Source: Candidatus Babeliales bacterium
GTDB taxonomy: Bacteria; Babelota; Babeliae; Babelales; JACPOV01
Length of the DNA stretch: 64,000 nt
Reading direction: 5' to 3'
Assembly (NCBI GenBank): GCA_040879965.1
Contig: JBBDJI010000009.1
Span: forward strand, 30,053 to 94,052
In this document: positions 54,641 through 63,401 of the stretch, piece after piece
How positions within the stretch are numbered: the first letter of the stretch is position 1
Layout of the letters: each line of letters opens with the position of its first letter
Program-made: the position numbers and the translations under genes
The notes under the pieces: generated by a model
The model's input: only the letters and a program-made list of their open reading frames with translations
What the model was told of the DNA's origin: nothing
Database searches by the model: none

Positions 54641-55063
54641 TTATAAGGAAACAGTATAGCTAATTTTGCGTTGATTATTATAAAAATCTATTACAACACG
54701 GCATACATTTTTTTTCAAAAGAGGCTCAATAACTTCGGGCCATTCGATAAATGCCCAACTATTTTCAAGATATAAAAACTCATCAAAACCTGCCTCTAAA
54801 AATTCATCAACTGATTGTATGCGATATAGATCAAAATGATAAAACAGTTGCCCCTGTATATTTTCATATACATTGACGTAATTAAATGTTGGACTCGTAA
54901 TTGGTTGATGTATATTACATTTTCTGAGTAAATGCCGAATAATAGTTGTTTTACCAGCTCCTAATGGCCCTTCAAAAGTAAATACTTGGCAGTGATTCAT
55001 AAGATCTTTAAGTTCATTCACTACCTTATCAATGTCTTCTATTTTAATAATGAATTTTTTCAT
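54641..55063 (-). CDS. tsaE: tRNA threonylcarbamoyladenosine biosynthesis protein TsaE
   Basis: The 140-residue P-loop ATPase has GPLGAGKTTIIRHLL (about 31-45), the TSPTFNYVN motif (about 57-65) and HFDLYRI (about 76-82), characteristic of TsaE/YjeE. It works with TsaB-TsaD to make t6A37 in tRNAs reading ANN codons. Four bases separate it from the upstream NYN gene, so the two are co-transcribed. Confidence 0.93.
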   Translation of the reverse strand: MKKFIIKIEDIDKVVNELKDLMNHCQVFTFEGPLGAGKTTIIRHLLRKCNIHQPITSPTFNYVNVYENIQGQLFYHFDLYRIQSVDEFLEAGFDEFLYLENSWAFIEWPEVIEPLLKKNVCRVVIDFYNNQRKISYTVSL

Positions 55064-55067
55064 TGAA

Positions 55068-55643
55068 TTACAACTTTTTTAATATAGCCATGACTTTTCG
55101 TTCTTTTTTACTCAATGACGATTCTTTTTTAATTACAAATTCATCTTCTTCAGGTTTTTTTATTAATACCTGGCTTGCCTCTTGCATAAGTAAATCTAAT
55201 TCTTTATTTATTTGTTCTGGATGTAGCTTGTATATTTGTTCATCACTAATAATTGTTTGCTCAGTAGGTTTTTGTACTGCTTGTTCAATATAACTATCAA
55301 AAGCTAAAGAATCGATGGAAACAATATCAAATTCATCGGCATAATCAACAAGCTCGCGATCTGAAGAAACAAGAACTAAATCTTTATTTTTATGTGTATA
55401 TAAATATTCTTTAATTGCATCATCAGCACTTTTATCTCTTCCTGGATAAATTATGATTACTTGTCCAATTTTTTCGCGTGAAGGCATTGCAAAATAACCG
55501 CCATCAAAAATAAGAACTACTTTATGTTTTTTTTTACGCGCATATTTATTCAACATCTGAATATAATTACTTTTTTCTTCATCTGAAATATCGCTCTGAA
55601 ATCGTTGCTTTAGTAAATTATACGCATCTATAACTATTATCAT
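55068..55643 (-). CDS. YacP-like NYN domain protein
   Basis: The 191-residue product begins with MIIVIDAYNLLKQRF, an NYN/PIN-type nuclease signature, with further acidic sites DGGYFAMPSR, PGRDKSADDAIKEYL and VSSDRELVDYAD, the pattern of the YacP/Rae1 family. In Bacillus, Rae1 cleaves mRNA in the ribosome A site. The C-terminal 60 residues are charged and helical. It is paired with tsaE on the minus strand. Confidence 0.85.
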   Translation of the reverse strand: MIIVIDAYNLLKQRFQSDISDEEKSNYIQMLNKYARKKKHKVVLIFDGGYFAMPSREKIGQVIIIYPGRDKSADDAIKEYLYTHKNKDLVLVSSDRELVDYADEFDIVSIDSLAFDSYIEQAVQKPTEQTIISDEQIYKLHPEQINKELDLLMQEASQVLIKKPEEDEFVIKKESSLSKKERKVMAILKKL

Positions 55644-55772
55644 ATCAAACTTTTCTAATATTAAAGGAACTAAACCTTAGTTTAAGAAATTAAATAAAAA
55701 TGTCTAAAGTTCTAAACCATTCCATAAATTCTTTTAGTTTCATTATGATAAAAATAAAAGCAAAAGGAAAAA

Positions 55773-56000
55773 ATGCCCTACAAATCGATTACAGATTTAC
55801 CCGAAAGCGTCCAAAATAATTTGCCTGAACATGCGCAAGAAATTTATTTAAAAGCTTATAATAATGCATATCAAGAATATCAAGATCCTTCCAAGCGCAG
55901 AGATGATGCTTCTTTAGAAGAAACAAGTGCACGAGTAGCGTGGGCCGCCGTAAAAAAAGAATATGAAAAAAATAATAAAGGAAAATGGGTAAAAAAATAA
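55773..56000 (+). CDS. ChaB family protein
   Basis: The 75-residue product has the ChaB pattern: YKSITDLPESVQNNLPEHAQEIYLKAYNNA, abbreviated, and ARVAWAAVKKEYEK near the end. It is named after the E. coli calcium/proton antiporter regulator locus, but its biochemical role is unknown. It is a stand-alone gene with an AAAAGGAAAAA ribosome site. Confidence 0.9.
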   Translation: MPYKSITDLPESVQNNLPEHAQEIYLKAYNNAYQEYQDPSKRRDDASLEETSARVAWAAVKKEYEKNNKGKWVKK

Positions 56001-56090
56001 CACATTATTTAAATATCCCCTTTCTCATTGCAAATTAACGGAAAAATAGATACATTAAGGAATAAACACGCTTAAAATTAGGATATCCGT

Positions 56091-56936
56091 ATGTCAGAAC
56101 TTATTGCTATGAGGCAACGTATAAAAGCAGTGGGAACAATCAAAAAAGTCACTCATGCAATGCGATTGATTTCAATGTCTTCTCATAGCCGTTTGAAAAC
56201 ACAAAAAAGTTCACTACAAGAATTTCGCAAAGCTTTATCAGAATTAATTCAATCAATTTTGCATGTATTACCAGAATGGCAGCAACCAATCTTATGGCCA
56301 CAACAAGAAAATGGTCCTACATTAAATATTATTATTGGATCTCAAAAAGGTCTTTGTGGTAATTTTAATATACATCTATTTCATTTTTTAGAAAAAGAAA
56401 TTACCCAAACCAATCGACAAGAATTACAAACAATTGTCATTGGCAAAAAAGCGATAGATTATATTGGCAATAAATTTGGCACAACCGTTATGCAATTTGA
56501 AGAATTTACGCAAGGAAAAGTGCTCGCTATTGCGCAAAAAATTGTCCATCATATTTGGCATGCAAGAATTCCTTATTCTTCAATTACCATTTATTATAAT
56601 TTTCCTAAATCTTTTTTTGCGCAAATACCTACGGCGTATCAACTCATTCCTTTTCAAGAACATATCACTAATAATATACAACTCAATGAACCATTCCATT
56701 GGGAACAAGATCCTGAAGTCATTTTGGATCAACTTTCTTATTTTCTTTTACAAAGTATTGTCGAAGATATTTTGTTTCAATCACTCATTGCCGAACAAGC
56801 ATCCAGATTTATTGCAATGGATAGTTCTACCAGGAATGCATCTAATTTACTTGAAGCTATGCGTTTAGATTATAATAAACTGCGGCAAGCAAAAATTACC
56901 AGCGAACTTACTGATTTAGTTGCTAGTCTTCAATGA
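56091..56936 (+). CDS. atpG: ATP synthase gamma subunit (isolated gene)
   Basis: The 281-residue product has the gamma-subunit N-terminal helix (RQRIKAVGTIKKVTHAMRLISMSS, abbreviated), the central GSQKGLCGNFN motif (about 83-93), and the C-terminal helix ending NLLEAMRLDYNKLRQAKITSELTDLVA, abbreviated. The gamma stalk turns inside the alpha3-beta3 ring. Usually it sits between atpA and atpD; here neither neighbour is present. Its 3' end overlaps murA on the other strand by 21 bases. Confidence 0.9.
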   Translation: MSELIAMRQRIKAVGTIKKVTHAMRLISMSSHSRLKTQKSSLQEFRKALSELIQSILHVLPEWQQPILWPQQENGPTLNIIIGSQKGLCGNFNIHLFHFLEKEITQTNRQELQTIVIGKKAIDYIGNKFGTTVMQFEEFTQGKVLAIAQKIVHHIWHARIPYSSITIYYNFPKSFFAQIPTAYQLIPFQEHITNNIQLNEPFHWEQDPEVILDQLSYFLLQSIVEDILFQSLIAEQASRFIAMDSSTRNASNLLEAMRLDYNKLRQAKITSELTDLVASLQ

Positions 56937-58259
56937 TATTTTAGCTCCGAGCGCTTTCAATTTATTTTCCAGGTTTTCATAACCACGTCGCCAATGATGA
57001 ATGCCAATAATAGTTGTACTCCCTTGCGCAGCCAGCCCTGCTAATACTAACGCACAAGACGCACGAATATCTGAAGCAATAACTGACGTACCATATAATC
57101 GTTCAACTCCTCTTATACGAGCTCGATCACCATTAACTTCTATTTGTGCTCCCATTTTTTGTAATTCACGTATATGAAGAAATCGGTTTTCAAATACTGT
57201 TTCATGTACAATACTATCACCTTCTGCGAGCGCAAGAGCCGCTATCATAGGCGCTTGCAAATCAGTAGGAAAACCTGGAAATGGCGCCGTTCTAAACGAA
57301 ACTGCTTTTGGACTAAGCGTAGCTTTTAATCTAATTCCTCTTGGCATTTCACAGGTAATGCTATGGCCCATTTCTGTTAATTTTTCTAAAAAAACCTCTA
57401 AATGATTTGCTTGTGCTTCTGGCAAATAAATGTTCCCACCAGTTATTGCGCTCGCAAGCAATAAACCACCCACTTCCAATCGGTCCATCATAACCGTATG
57501 ATCTATAGGTTTTAATGATGATACTCCTTCAATTTCAATAGTTGCTGGATTTTCGATATGTATATGCGCTCCCATTTTTTTCAGCACCGCAATTAAATCT
57601 ATTACTTCTGGCTCTAAAGAAGCATTCACAATTATTGTTTTTCCTTTTGTTAATGTTGCTGTCATTAAAATATTTTCAGTCGCACCTACACTCGGATACT
57701 CAAGCACAATCTTTGTTGGCACGCATTTTTTAGCAAATGCATGTACATAATCGCCTTCAACTTTTATTTCGATTCCCATTCTTGCAAAATTTTTTAGATG
57801 AAAATCGATTGGACGTGGTCCAATTGAACATCCTCCTGGTAATGCGATATCCGCTCTACCAAAACGTACTAAAAGTGGGCCCGCAACTAGAACCGATGCT
57901 CGCATTTTTTTCATTAATTCCATATCGACCGTATAACTGTTAATAGAAGAACTATCGACTTGCAAAATATGATTTTCCATATCGAAAAAAACTGTTGCTC
58001 CCAAAAACTCTAATACCGAAATCATATGTAATACATCGGTTGATGCTGGCACATTTCTTAATATTGATTTTCCATCGCATAAAATTAACGAAGCCATAAT
58101 TACCAACACCGCATTTTTTGCACCGGAAATCGCAACTTGCCCTTGTAATTTTAATGACTGCTGCACAATCAATCCAGTGGCTTCATTATCTATTAAATTT
58201 AAATCTTCTGCTCTTTTCCATTTTGCCTGATCAGTCGATTTTTTTATTGCTGGAATCAT
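56916..58259 (-). CDS. murA: UDP-N-acetylglucosamine 1-carboxyvinyltransferase
   Basis: The ATG at 58259 is chosen because GAGGAAAG lies directly upstream of it; the ATG at 58271 has no ribosome site. The 447-residue product has an N-terminal extension of about 28 residues before the enzyme start (LKLQGQVAISGAKNAVLVIMAS). The catalytic cysteine loop is kept (IALPGGCSIGPRPIDFHL), as are GFPTDLQAPMIA and the C-terminal ENLENKLKALGAKI. It transfers enolpyruvate to UDP-GlcNAc, the first committed peptidoglycan step. With Cys present it should be fosfomycin-sensitive. It is convergent with atpG. Confidence 0.95.
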   Translation of the reverse strand: MIPAIKKSTDQAKWKRAEDLNLIDNEATGLIVQQSLKLQGQVAISGAKNAVLVIMASLILCDGKSILRNVPASTDVLHMISVLEFLGATVFFDMENHILQVDSSSINSYTVDMELMKKMRASVLVAGPLLVRFGRADIALPGGCSIGPRPIDFHLKNFARMGIEIKVEGDYVHAFAKKCVPTKIVLEYPSVGATENILMTATLTKGKTIIVNASLEPEVIDLIAVLKKMGAHIHIENPATIEIEGVSSLKPIDHTVMMDRLEVGGLLLASAITGGNIYLPEAQANHLEVFLEKLTEMGHSITCEMPRGIRLKATLSPKAVSFRTAPFPGFPTDLQAPMIAALALAEGDSIVHETVFENRFLHIRELQKMGAQIEVNGDRARIRGVERLYGTSVIASDIRASCALVLAGLAAQGSTTIIGIHHWRRGYENLENKLKALGAKISLKTSN

Positions 58260-58365
58260 CACTTTCCTCATTTTTACTTATTTATAACATTTACCAAATG
58301 TTAATTTTTCTTTACTATAAAAATACATTTTCATTGATTTTTTGTTCATTTGAAGGAACTTAGCA

Positions 58366-58959
58366 ATGTCACATAATAATACGCAAAAAAAAGGAACTTT
58401 AGAAGTAATCTGTGGCTCAATGTTTTCAGGAAAATCTGAAGAACTTATTCGCAGATTAAAACGAGCACAGCTCGCAAAAAAAAATGTGCTCGCATTTAAA
58501 CATAGTTTAGATGATCGCACGTTTATAGAATATGTTGTGTCCCACAATGGTAATAAAATTAAAGCGCTGCCAATAGAAAAAGCTGAAATGATTTTAGAAT
58601 TAATACCTGCTGATATTGAAGTAATTGGTATTGATGAAATACAATTTTTTGAGCAGAATATCATCAACATCATTTGCAATTTTATTGAACAAGGCAAACG
58701 AGTGATTGCAGCTGGTTTAGATTTAGGCTTTAACCGAAAACCTTTTGGTGCTATGCCTTTATTACTTTCTATCGCTGACCATATAACCAAATTAAAAGCA
58801 ATTTGTATACTTTGTGGTAAAGATGCTCATTTTACGCAACGGTTAGTGAATAATAGACCCGCAAAATTTGAAGACCCAACAATATTGGTTGGTGCACAAG
58901 AAGCATATCAAGCACGTTGTCGTGATTGTCATATTATTGATAAACAACCAGAATTTTAA
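58366..58959 (+). CDS. tdk: Thymidine kinase
   Basis: The 197-residue type II thymidine kinase has the P-loop VICGSMFSGKSEELIRRLKR, the VIGIDEIQFFE segment, the GLDLGFNRKPFG lasso region, and two Cys pairs (CILCGKDA, CRDCH) for the structural zinc. It salvages thymidine, consistent with a host-dependent nucleotide economy. Three bases separate it from radA. Confidence 0.95.
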   Translation: MSHNNTQKKGTLEVICGSMFSGKSEELIRRLKRAQLAKKNVLAFKHSLDDRTFIEYVVSHNGNKIKALPIEKAEMILELIPADIEVIGIDEIQFFEQNIINIICNFIEQGKRVIAAGLDLGFNRKPFGAMPLLLSIADHITKLKAICILCGKDAHFTQRLVNNRPAKFEDPTILVGAQEAYQARCRDCHIIDKQPEF

Positions 58960-58961
58960 TT

Positions 58962-60308
58962 ATGGCTAAACAATCGATTGAATATAATTGTTCTTCTTGT
59001 GGCTATAGACCACCTAAATGGATTGGTTGCTGCCCTGAATGCCAAGCATGGGGTAGTATTAGTGAAATTTCACGATCATTAAAATCTAGTAAGCTTGGAC
59101 GCCTGCAAGAATCATCGCTTACCGTTTTAAAACAAGTTTCTATGAGCAAACATCAACGCATGCTTTCTTTTATCGGTGAATGGGATCGCGTCGTTGGCGG
59201 TGGCATTATGCCGAGCTCGTTTATCATTTTAACGGGTGACCCTGGCATAGGAAAATCAACTTTGCTTTTACAAATTGCTAATAACTTAGCCGCACATCAT
59301 ACCGTATTTTATTTTTCTTCTGAAGAATCGTTAGAACAGGTGCGCCAGCGTGCTGAACGGTTAGATTGTCTGCATGAAAATTTATTATGTTCTGATGATG
59401 CGCAACTTGAATCAATCATCAATACTTGTGAAGAAAAAAAACCGGATATTATTATTATTGATTCAATACAAAATTGTTATTCAGCAGATTCACAAGTTAT
59501 TCCAGGCAGCATTGGTCAGTTGCGTGAAGCAGGTTTTAAACTAATGCGTTTGGCAAAAGAACAAAAAATAGCCGTGATCTTAACTGGTCATATCACCAAA
59601 GAAGGTACAATCGCCGGACCAAAAATGCTTGAACATATGGTTGATGCAGTTTTTTATTTGCAAGGTGAAGACCGTTGGCAAACACGCGTTCTGCGTTCAG
59701 TAAAAAATCGGTTTGGCCCACTTGGTGAATTAGGTTTTTTTGAAATGCAAGAAAATGGATTACAAGAAGTGCCTGATATTAATCAACATTTATTAAGTGA
59801 GGCAACTTTTAATCCGGGCTCTATATTAATTAGTTATATTGAAGGCTCACGGCCATTTTTATTAGAGCTACAAGCATTATTAGTGCCTACTAAGTTTGGC
59901 ATGCCACAACGTATTATTTCCGGCATTGACCCAAAACAAGTAATTTTAATCGCAGCAATTTTAGAAAAATATCTGCAAATTAAATTAAATGCTCATGATA
60001 TATTTTTCAAAGTGAGTGGCGGATTTAAAATAAAAGATAGTGCGGCAGATTTGGGAATTGCTCTGGCATTGCTTTCTAGTTATTTCCAGCAACCCGTACC
60101 AGAAAAATCAATCGCTCTCGGTGAATTAAGTTTAACCGGACGTATCAAGCCCATTAATCAAGTTGGTATTCATATTCGCGAAGCGGAAAAATTTGGCATC
60201 CAGCATTTATTACTTGCACAAAATCAAAAATTCGAAAAGACCTCTTGTAATGTAACAAGCTTTAATTCAGTGTATCAGTTGCTTTCGCTTTTTGATGAAA
60301 ATTCTTAA
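58962..60308 (+). CDS. radA: DNA repair protein RadA
   Basis: The 448-residue product has the N-terminal C4 zinc finger (CSSCGYRPPKWIGCCPECQAWG), the RecA-like core with Walker A GDPGIGKSTLL (about 90-100), Walker B IIIIDSIQN, the RadA signature KNRFGPLGELGF, and a C-terminal Lon-like domain (VSGGFKIKDSAADLGIALALLS). RadA helps branch migration and recombinational repair. It is coupled to tdk. Confidence 0.95.
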   Translation: MAKQSIEYNCSSCGYRPPKWIGCCPECQAWGSISEISRSLKSSKLGRLQESSLTVLKQVSMSKHQRMLSFIGEWDRVVGGGIMPSSFIILTGDPGIGKSTLLLQIANNLAAHHTVFYFSSEESLEQVRQRAERLDCLHENLLCSDDAQLESIINTCEEKKPDIIIIDSIQNCYSADSQVIPGSIGQLREAGFKLMRLAKEQKIAVILTGHITKEGTIAGPKMLEHMVDAVFYLQGEDRWQTRVLRSVKNRFGPLGELGFFEMQENGLQEVPDINQHLLSEATFNPGSILISYIEGSRPFLLELQALLVPTKFGMPQRIISGIDPKQVILIAAILEKYLQIKLNAHDIFFKVSGGFKIKDSAADLGIALALLSSYFQQPVPEKSIALGELSLTGRIKPINQVGIHIREAEKFGIQHLLLAQNQKFEKTSCNVTSFNSVYQLLSLFDENS

Positions 60309-60315
60309 CGATTTA

Positions 60316-62691
60316 TTACCAGCCAGAGATCAATTCTTGCATTGCAGGAGAAATTGTATTTCTTGGTGCAGTCTCTTTTTGGATGGCCATTTTTATTTTT
60401 TCAAAAAGAGCTTCTTCCTTTTTCTTAAATGCTTTCCATTCATCTTCACCAACTGCATTGAATGGGATAATCTGAATTCCGCTTTCTGGATTTAATCCAC
60501 CTTTTTTATCTTGTGTCATAACTAAACAAAACTCAAGCTGATCACTGTTATAGAAGACCCAATCGTCGCTCCAGAAAGATCTTTGCAATATTTGCTCAGG
60601 ATCAGAACGTAACGTTTTCATAATTAATTCTATATCATTCGTTTCTTTATCATTGATCATTACATGACTCTTTATGGCACCGCTCTGACTTAAATAAACC
60701 GATTTAGATAAAATCTCTTTGGGCACCGCAATTAATACCGCAGTACCACTATTGTTATGATTTAAATTTATATAATCAATCTCCAGCTGTTCAATTTCTT
60801 GAGAAAATTTTCTATAAATATCCTCGTAGTTATGGAAAGAAAAAATTTCAGCTAATGATAAACTGATACGACCAGCATTATTATCATTAAGGACATAGTC
60901 CGCCGTTGAACTTCCTGGATTTGAAGAATTTGCAAAATAGGCATAATTCATAAATAATACATGTTTTCTTACATTTTCACTGAAAGTTTGACCATGTCTT
61001 TTAATTATTTTCTGTCTAAATTGCTTTTGCAGAGCAAGACAATCTTGATCATTACATAACGGTTTTGCATGAAGAAACATAAAGTTAGATGTTTTTTGAT
61101 TATTTTTTATTTCCCATAACTTGGTAAACCATTCTTCTGTCAAGCGATATGCAAACCGTTGGCCATGAAAAAATGTAACATATCCCTCTTGTTCTAATTT
61201 ATATGCTTTTTTTAATAAATTATTAAGCATATTCCTTAACTCTTTTTTTTCAAGATAAGAATCAATTAAGTGATTTTTGTAATGCTTATACCAAGGAGTA
61301 TCGGAAAATGCTTCAGGACTCTCATGCACTAACAGATGCTGAAATGTCAGTTGCTTTTGCTCTGCATCCAATAATTTTTTTTCATCTGTACATTGACTTA
61401 AATAGGCAAGCAATTTGACTATATTATCAAACTCATTTTCATGTTGCCCTAACTTTTTTATTAACTGATCATACACGCCACATTTATCATATTCTAATTC
61501 TCTAAAAAGTTTTGGAGAAACTTTATCCGCATTTTTTATAAAACTTCTTTTTACTTTTTCTGGATGTCTATAACGCAATCCTTTAAAATAAAGAATTATT
61601 TCTTTTAAAGTTTTATTATTTATAAGCAAATCACTTTTTTTTAATAAGGGATCAATAAGAATATCTTCTATTTCTGGCTTATTAAAGCAAACCCACCAAT
61701 AGAGATGTGTCAAGTCATTTTTATTTTTTAGTAGTTGCTCAAAGCAACAATCGATTAATTGAGCCAATTGATCTTTTCGTTCTGGAAAAGTATCAATTAA
61801 TGTTTTTACTAATTTCAAAGTCTTTTCTGCAATATATTTTTCATTAACTGAGAGAACTTCCAAACAAAATTCTGCAACTTGCTGATTAAATCCAAAAATA
61901 GGTTGTTGTAACGCTTCTGAGCTCTTTTTATCAATTAATTTGATAAGTAGTTCTACACCATTTGCATTAGCTAATAACTGATCAATATTTTTTTGTATTA
62001 ACGGCAACGTACTACCAGAAAACTTTTCATGATTAATATTCATGAAAAAATGATATAATTCATCCGGCCCAATAGCAGTAAAATTTTGATTAATTGCATC
62101 AAAAAATATGCTAATTGCTAAATCACTTGTAAGCAATAGTTTTTTTAAAGCGATTGACTTAGATGCTTGCTTAAAAAAATTCACAAACTCTTTTGATTTA
62201 CAAATATCAACAAAAATATCCAGATCATTAAATAAAGCATTGCACTCTTCATCTGATAATGTATCGGTAATTATCTTTTCCATCAGTTGTTTAATATTTG
62301 CAATATGTTGCTGTTTTTTTTGCTCTTGCTGCTTTTGATATTTTTGATAATAATCATGCCCATATACTGCTCCAAAAATTCCGCTTATCAATCCGCCAAA
62401 AGTCCAGATCTTCAAGTGCGTACCTGAAAAACTATTTGCCTCTGAATTTTTAAATTCTTTTTCTGATTTATTGTTTTCTTTTTTGCTTGAAAAAGGGCTT
62501 AGAGAATATTTTATAGAAAATAAATTAGCCGTTGGCTTATAATAAGAAAAATTGAATTTTTGAGGAGCAAATGATATCAATGTCTTATTATTGAAAAAAC
62601 TTGAGGGAAGCGTCCGCCACATTGTATGCGTTAAAGAAGAGAACCCAGCAAAAAAAAGAATTAGTAAATACGTTAATTTTTTAACATCCAT
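60316..62691 (-). CDS. Large exported protein of unknown function
   Basis: The 791-residue product has a signal peptide over about residues 1-22 (cleavage near LTHT-M) and a second hydrophobic, Gly-rich stretch at about 95-110 (TFGGLISGIFGAVYG) that may be an anchor. Residues about 125-480 are helical, repeat-like and probably a scaffold. The C-terminal 300 residues look like a folded domain (YVTFFHGQRFAYRLTEEWF; SGTAVLIAVPKEIL; SGIQIIPFNAVGEDEW). The FHGQ...R pattern recalls ADP-ribosyltransferase-like folds, but this is only a suggestion. It ends close to radA on the opposite strand; a TATAAT with a TTCTATTA motif lies upstream. Confidence 0.65.
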   Translation of the reverse strand: MDVKKLTYLLILFFAGFSSLTHTMWRTLPSSFFNNKTLISFAPQKFNFSYYKPTANLFSIKYSLSPFSSKKENNKSEKEFKNSEANSFSGTHLKIWTFGGLISGIFGAVYGHDYYQKYQKQQEQKKQQHIANIKQLMEKIITDTLSDEECNALFNDLDIFVDICKSKEFVNFFKQASKSIALKKLLLTSDLAISIFFDAINQNFTAIGPDELYHFFMNINHEKFSGSTLPLIQKNIDQLLANANGVELLIKLIDKKSSEALQQPIFGFNQQVAEFCLEVLSVNEKYIAEKTLKLVKTLIDTFPERKDQLAQLIDCCFEQLLKNKNDLTHLYWWVCFNKPEIEDILIDPLLKKSDLLINNKTLKEIILYFKGLRYRHPEKVKRSFIKNADKVSPKLFRELEYDKCGVYDQLIKKLGQHENEFDNIVKLLAYLSQCTDEKKLLDAEQKQLTFQHLLVHESPEAFSDTPWYKHYKNHLIDSYLEKKELRNMLNNLLKKAYKLEQEGYVTFFHGQRFAYRLTEEWFTKLWEIKNNQKTSNFMFLHAKPLCNDQDCLALQKQFRQKIIKRHGQTFSENVRKHVLFMNYAYFANSSNPGSSTADYVLNDNNAGRISLSLAEIFSFHNYEDIYRKFSQEIEQLEIDYINLNHNNSGTAVLIAVPKEILSKSVYLSQSGAIKSHVMINDKETNDIELIMKTLRSDPEQILQRSFWSDDWVFYNSDQLEFCLVMTQDKKGGLNPESGIQIIPFNAVGEDEWKAFKKKEEALFEKIKMAIQKETAPRNTISPAMQELISGW

Positions 62692-63083
62692 TTTAAACCA
62701 TCCATTAAATTTTTTTTCATAATAGAATTATATATCTATATGATATCAAAAGTATTAAATATTGCAATATAAGCAAAAAACAATAGCATCAATGTTTCAA
62801 TTTGAATATTATACCGGTTAGTTTTGATTAGATATCATATGAATTGTTTTCTTATAGAAACTTTTATTTTGATGGGAGTATAGCCCTCTATCTAAGAGGG
62901 CTATACTCCCATCAAAAAACTCTAAAAGATTTACTTGCAAACTACGCTTATTCAGTTTTTAGAAATTCAATAATTTTTTGGTAATGCGATGAATTGCTCA
63001 TTTTTTTATGAAAAACAATTTACATTGTCTGCATTTCTCGATAAAATTGCATTTCTCTAGTTTTTTAAAAATAGGTTGTAGGT
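62692..63083. other. 392-base divergent region with hairpin
   Basis: This lies between the leftward 791-residue gene and the rightward gene at 63084. It holds a TAATAGAATTATA motif (62720-62732), whose minus-strand reading TATAATTCTATTA could be a leftward -10, and the large inverted repeat at 62867-62917. No ORF with a ribosome site and no recognisable RNA gene was found. Confidence 0.5.
62867..62917. repeat. 23-bp perfect inverted repeat
   Basis: The arms 62867-62889 and 62895-62917 are perfectly complementary and separated by 5 bases (ATCTA). The outside ends carry TTTT on the left and AAAA on the right, the reverse of an intrinsic terminator, and both neighbouring genes point away from it. 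The GC content of the arms (GGGAG, GCCCTC) is well above the surrounding DNA. Confidence 0.9.
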
Positions 63084-63401
63084 ATGAAAAAAATATTTTT
63101 TCTCTTAATTATTTCTTCTTTGTTCGCGCATGCAAAAGCAATGGATCCCTTTGATAATTCCAAAAAAAAAGAACTTAGGCAGAAATTGCGATACCTTCAA
63201 AGTATTATTATTACGCAAAAAGATAATAACAATGTATTAAAAGAAATAAAGCACCTGGCTATTAATGCACAAAACTGCGGATTCAAGTCTATAGCTACAA
63301 AGGCTTATTCAATTCACAAACGCAAAAGAAATCAAAAAGAAAAAAACCAAAAAAAACATCGTAAAATAATATTTGAAGATCTAATGGATATAGAAGAATA
63401 A
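63084..63401 (+). CDS. Small exported basic protein
   Basis: The 105-residue product has a signal peptide over residues 1-18 (cleavage AKA-M). The mature part is very Lys-rich and helical, with a stretch KRKRNQKEKNQKKHRK (about 79-94), and one Cys. It could bind nucleic acid or acidic surfaces; no family is recognised. Its TAA overlaps the next ATG as TAATG, so the two are translationally coupled. Confidence 0.68.
   Translation: MKKIFFLLIISSLFAHAKAMDPFDNSKKKELRQKLRYLQSIIITQKDNNNVLKEIKHLAINAQNCGFKSIATKAYSIHKRKRNQKEKNQKKHRKIIFEDLMDIEE

Noticed and set aside
62867-62917. Intrinsic terminator
   Set aside because: The T and A runs are on the wrong sides and no gene ends there.
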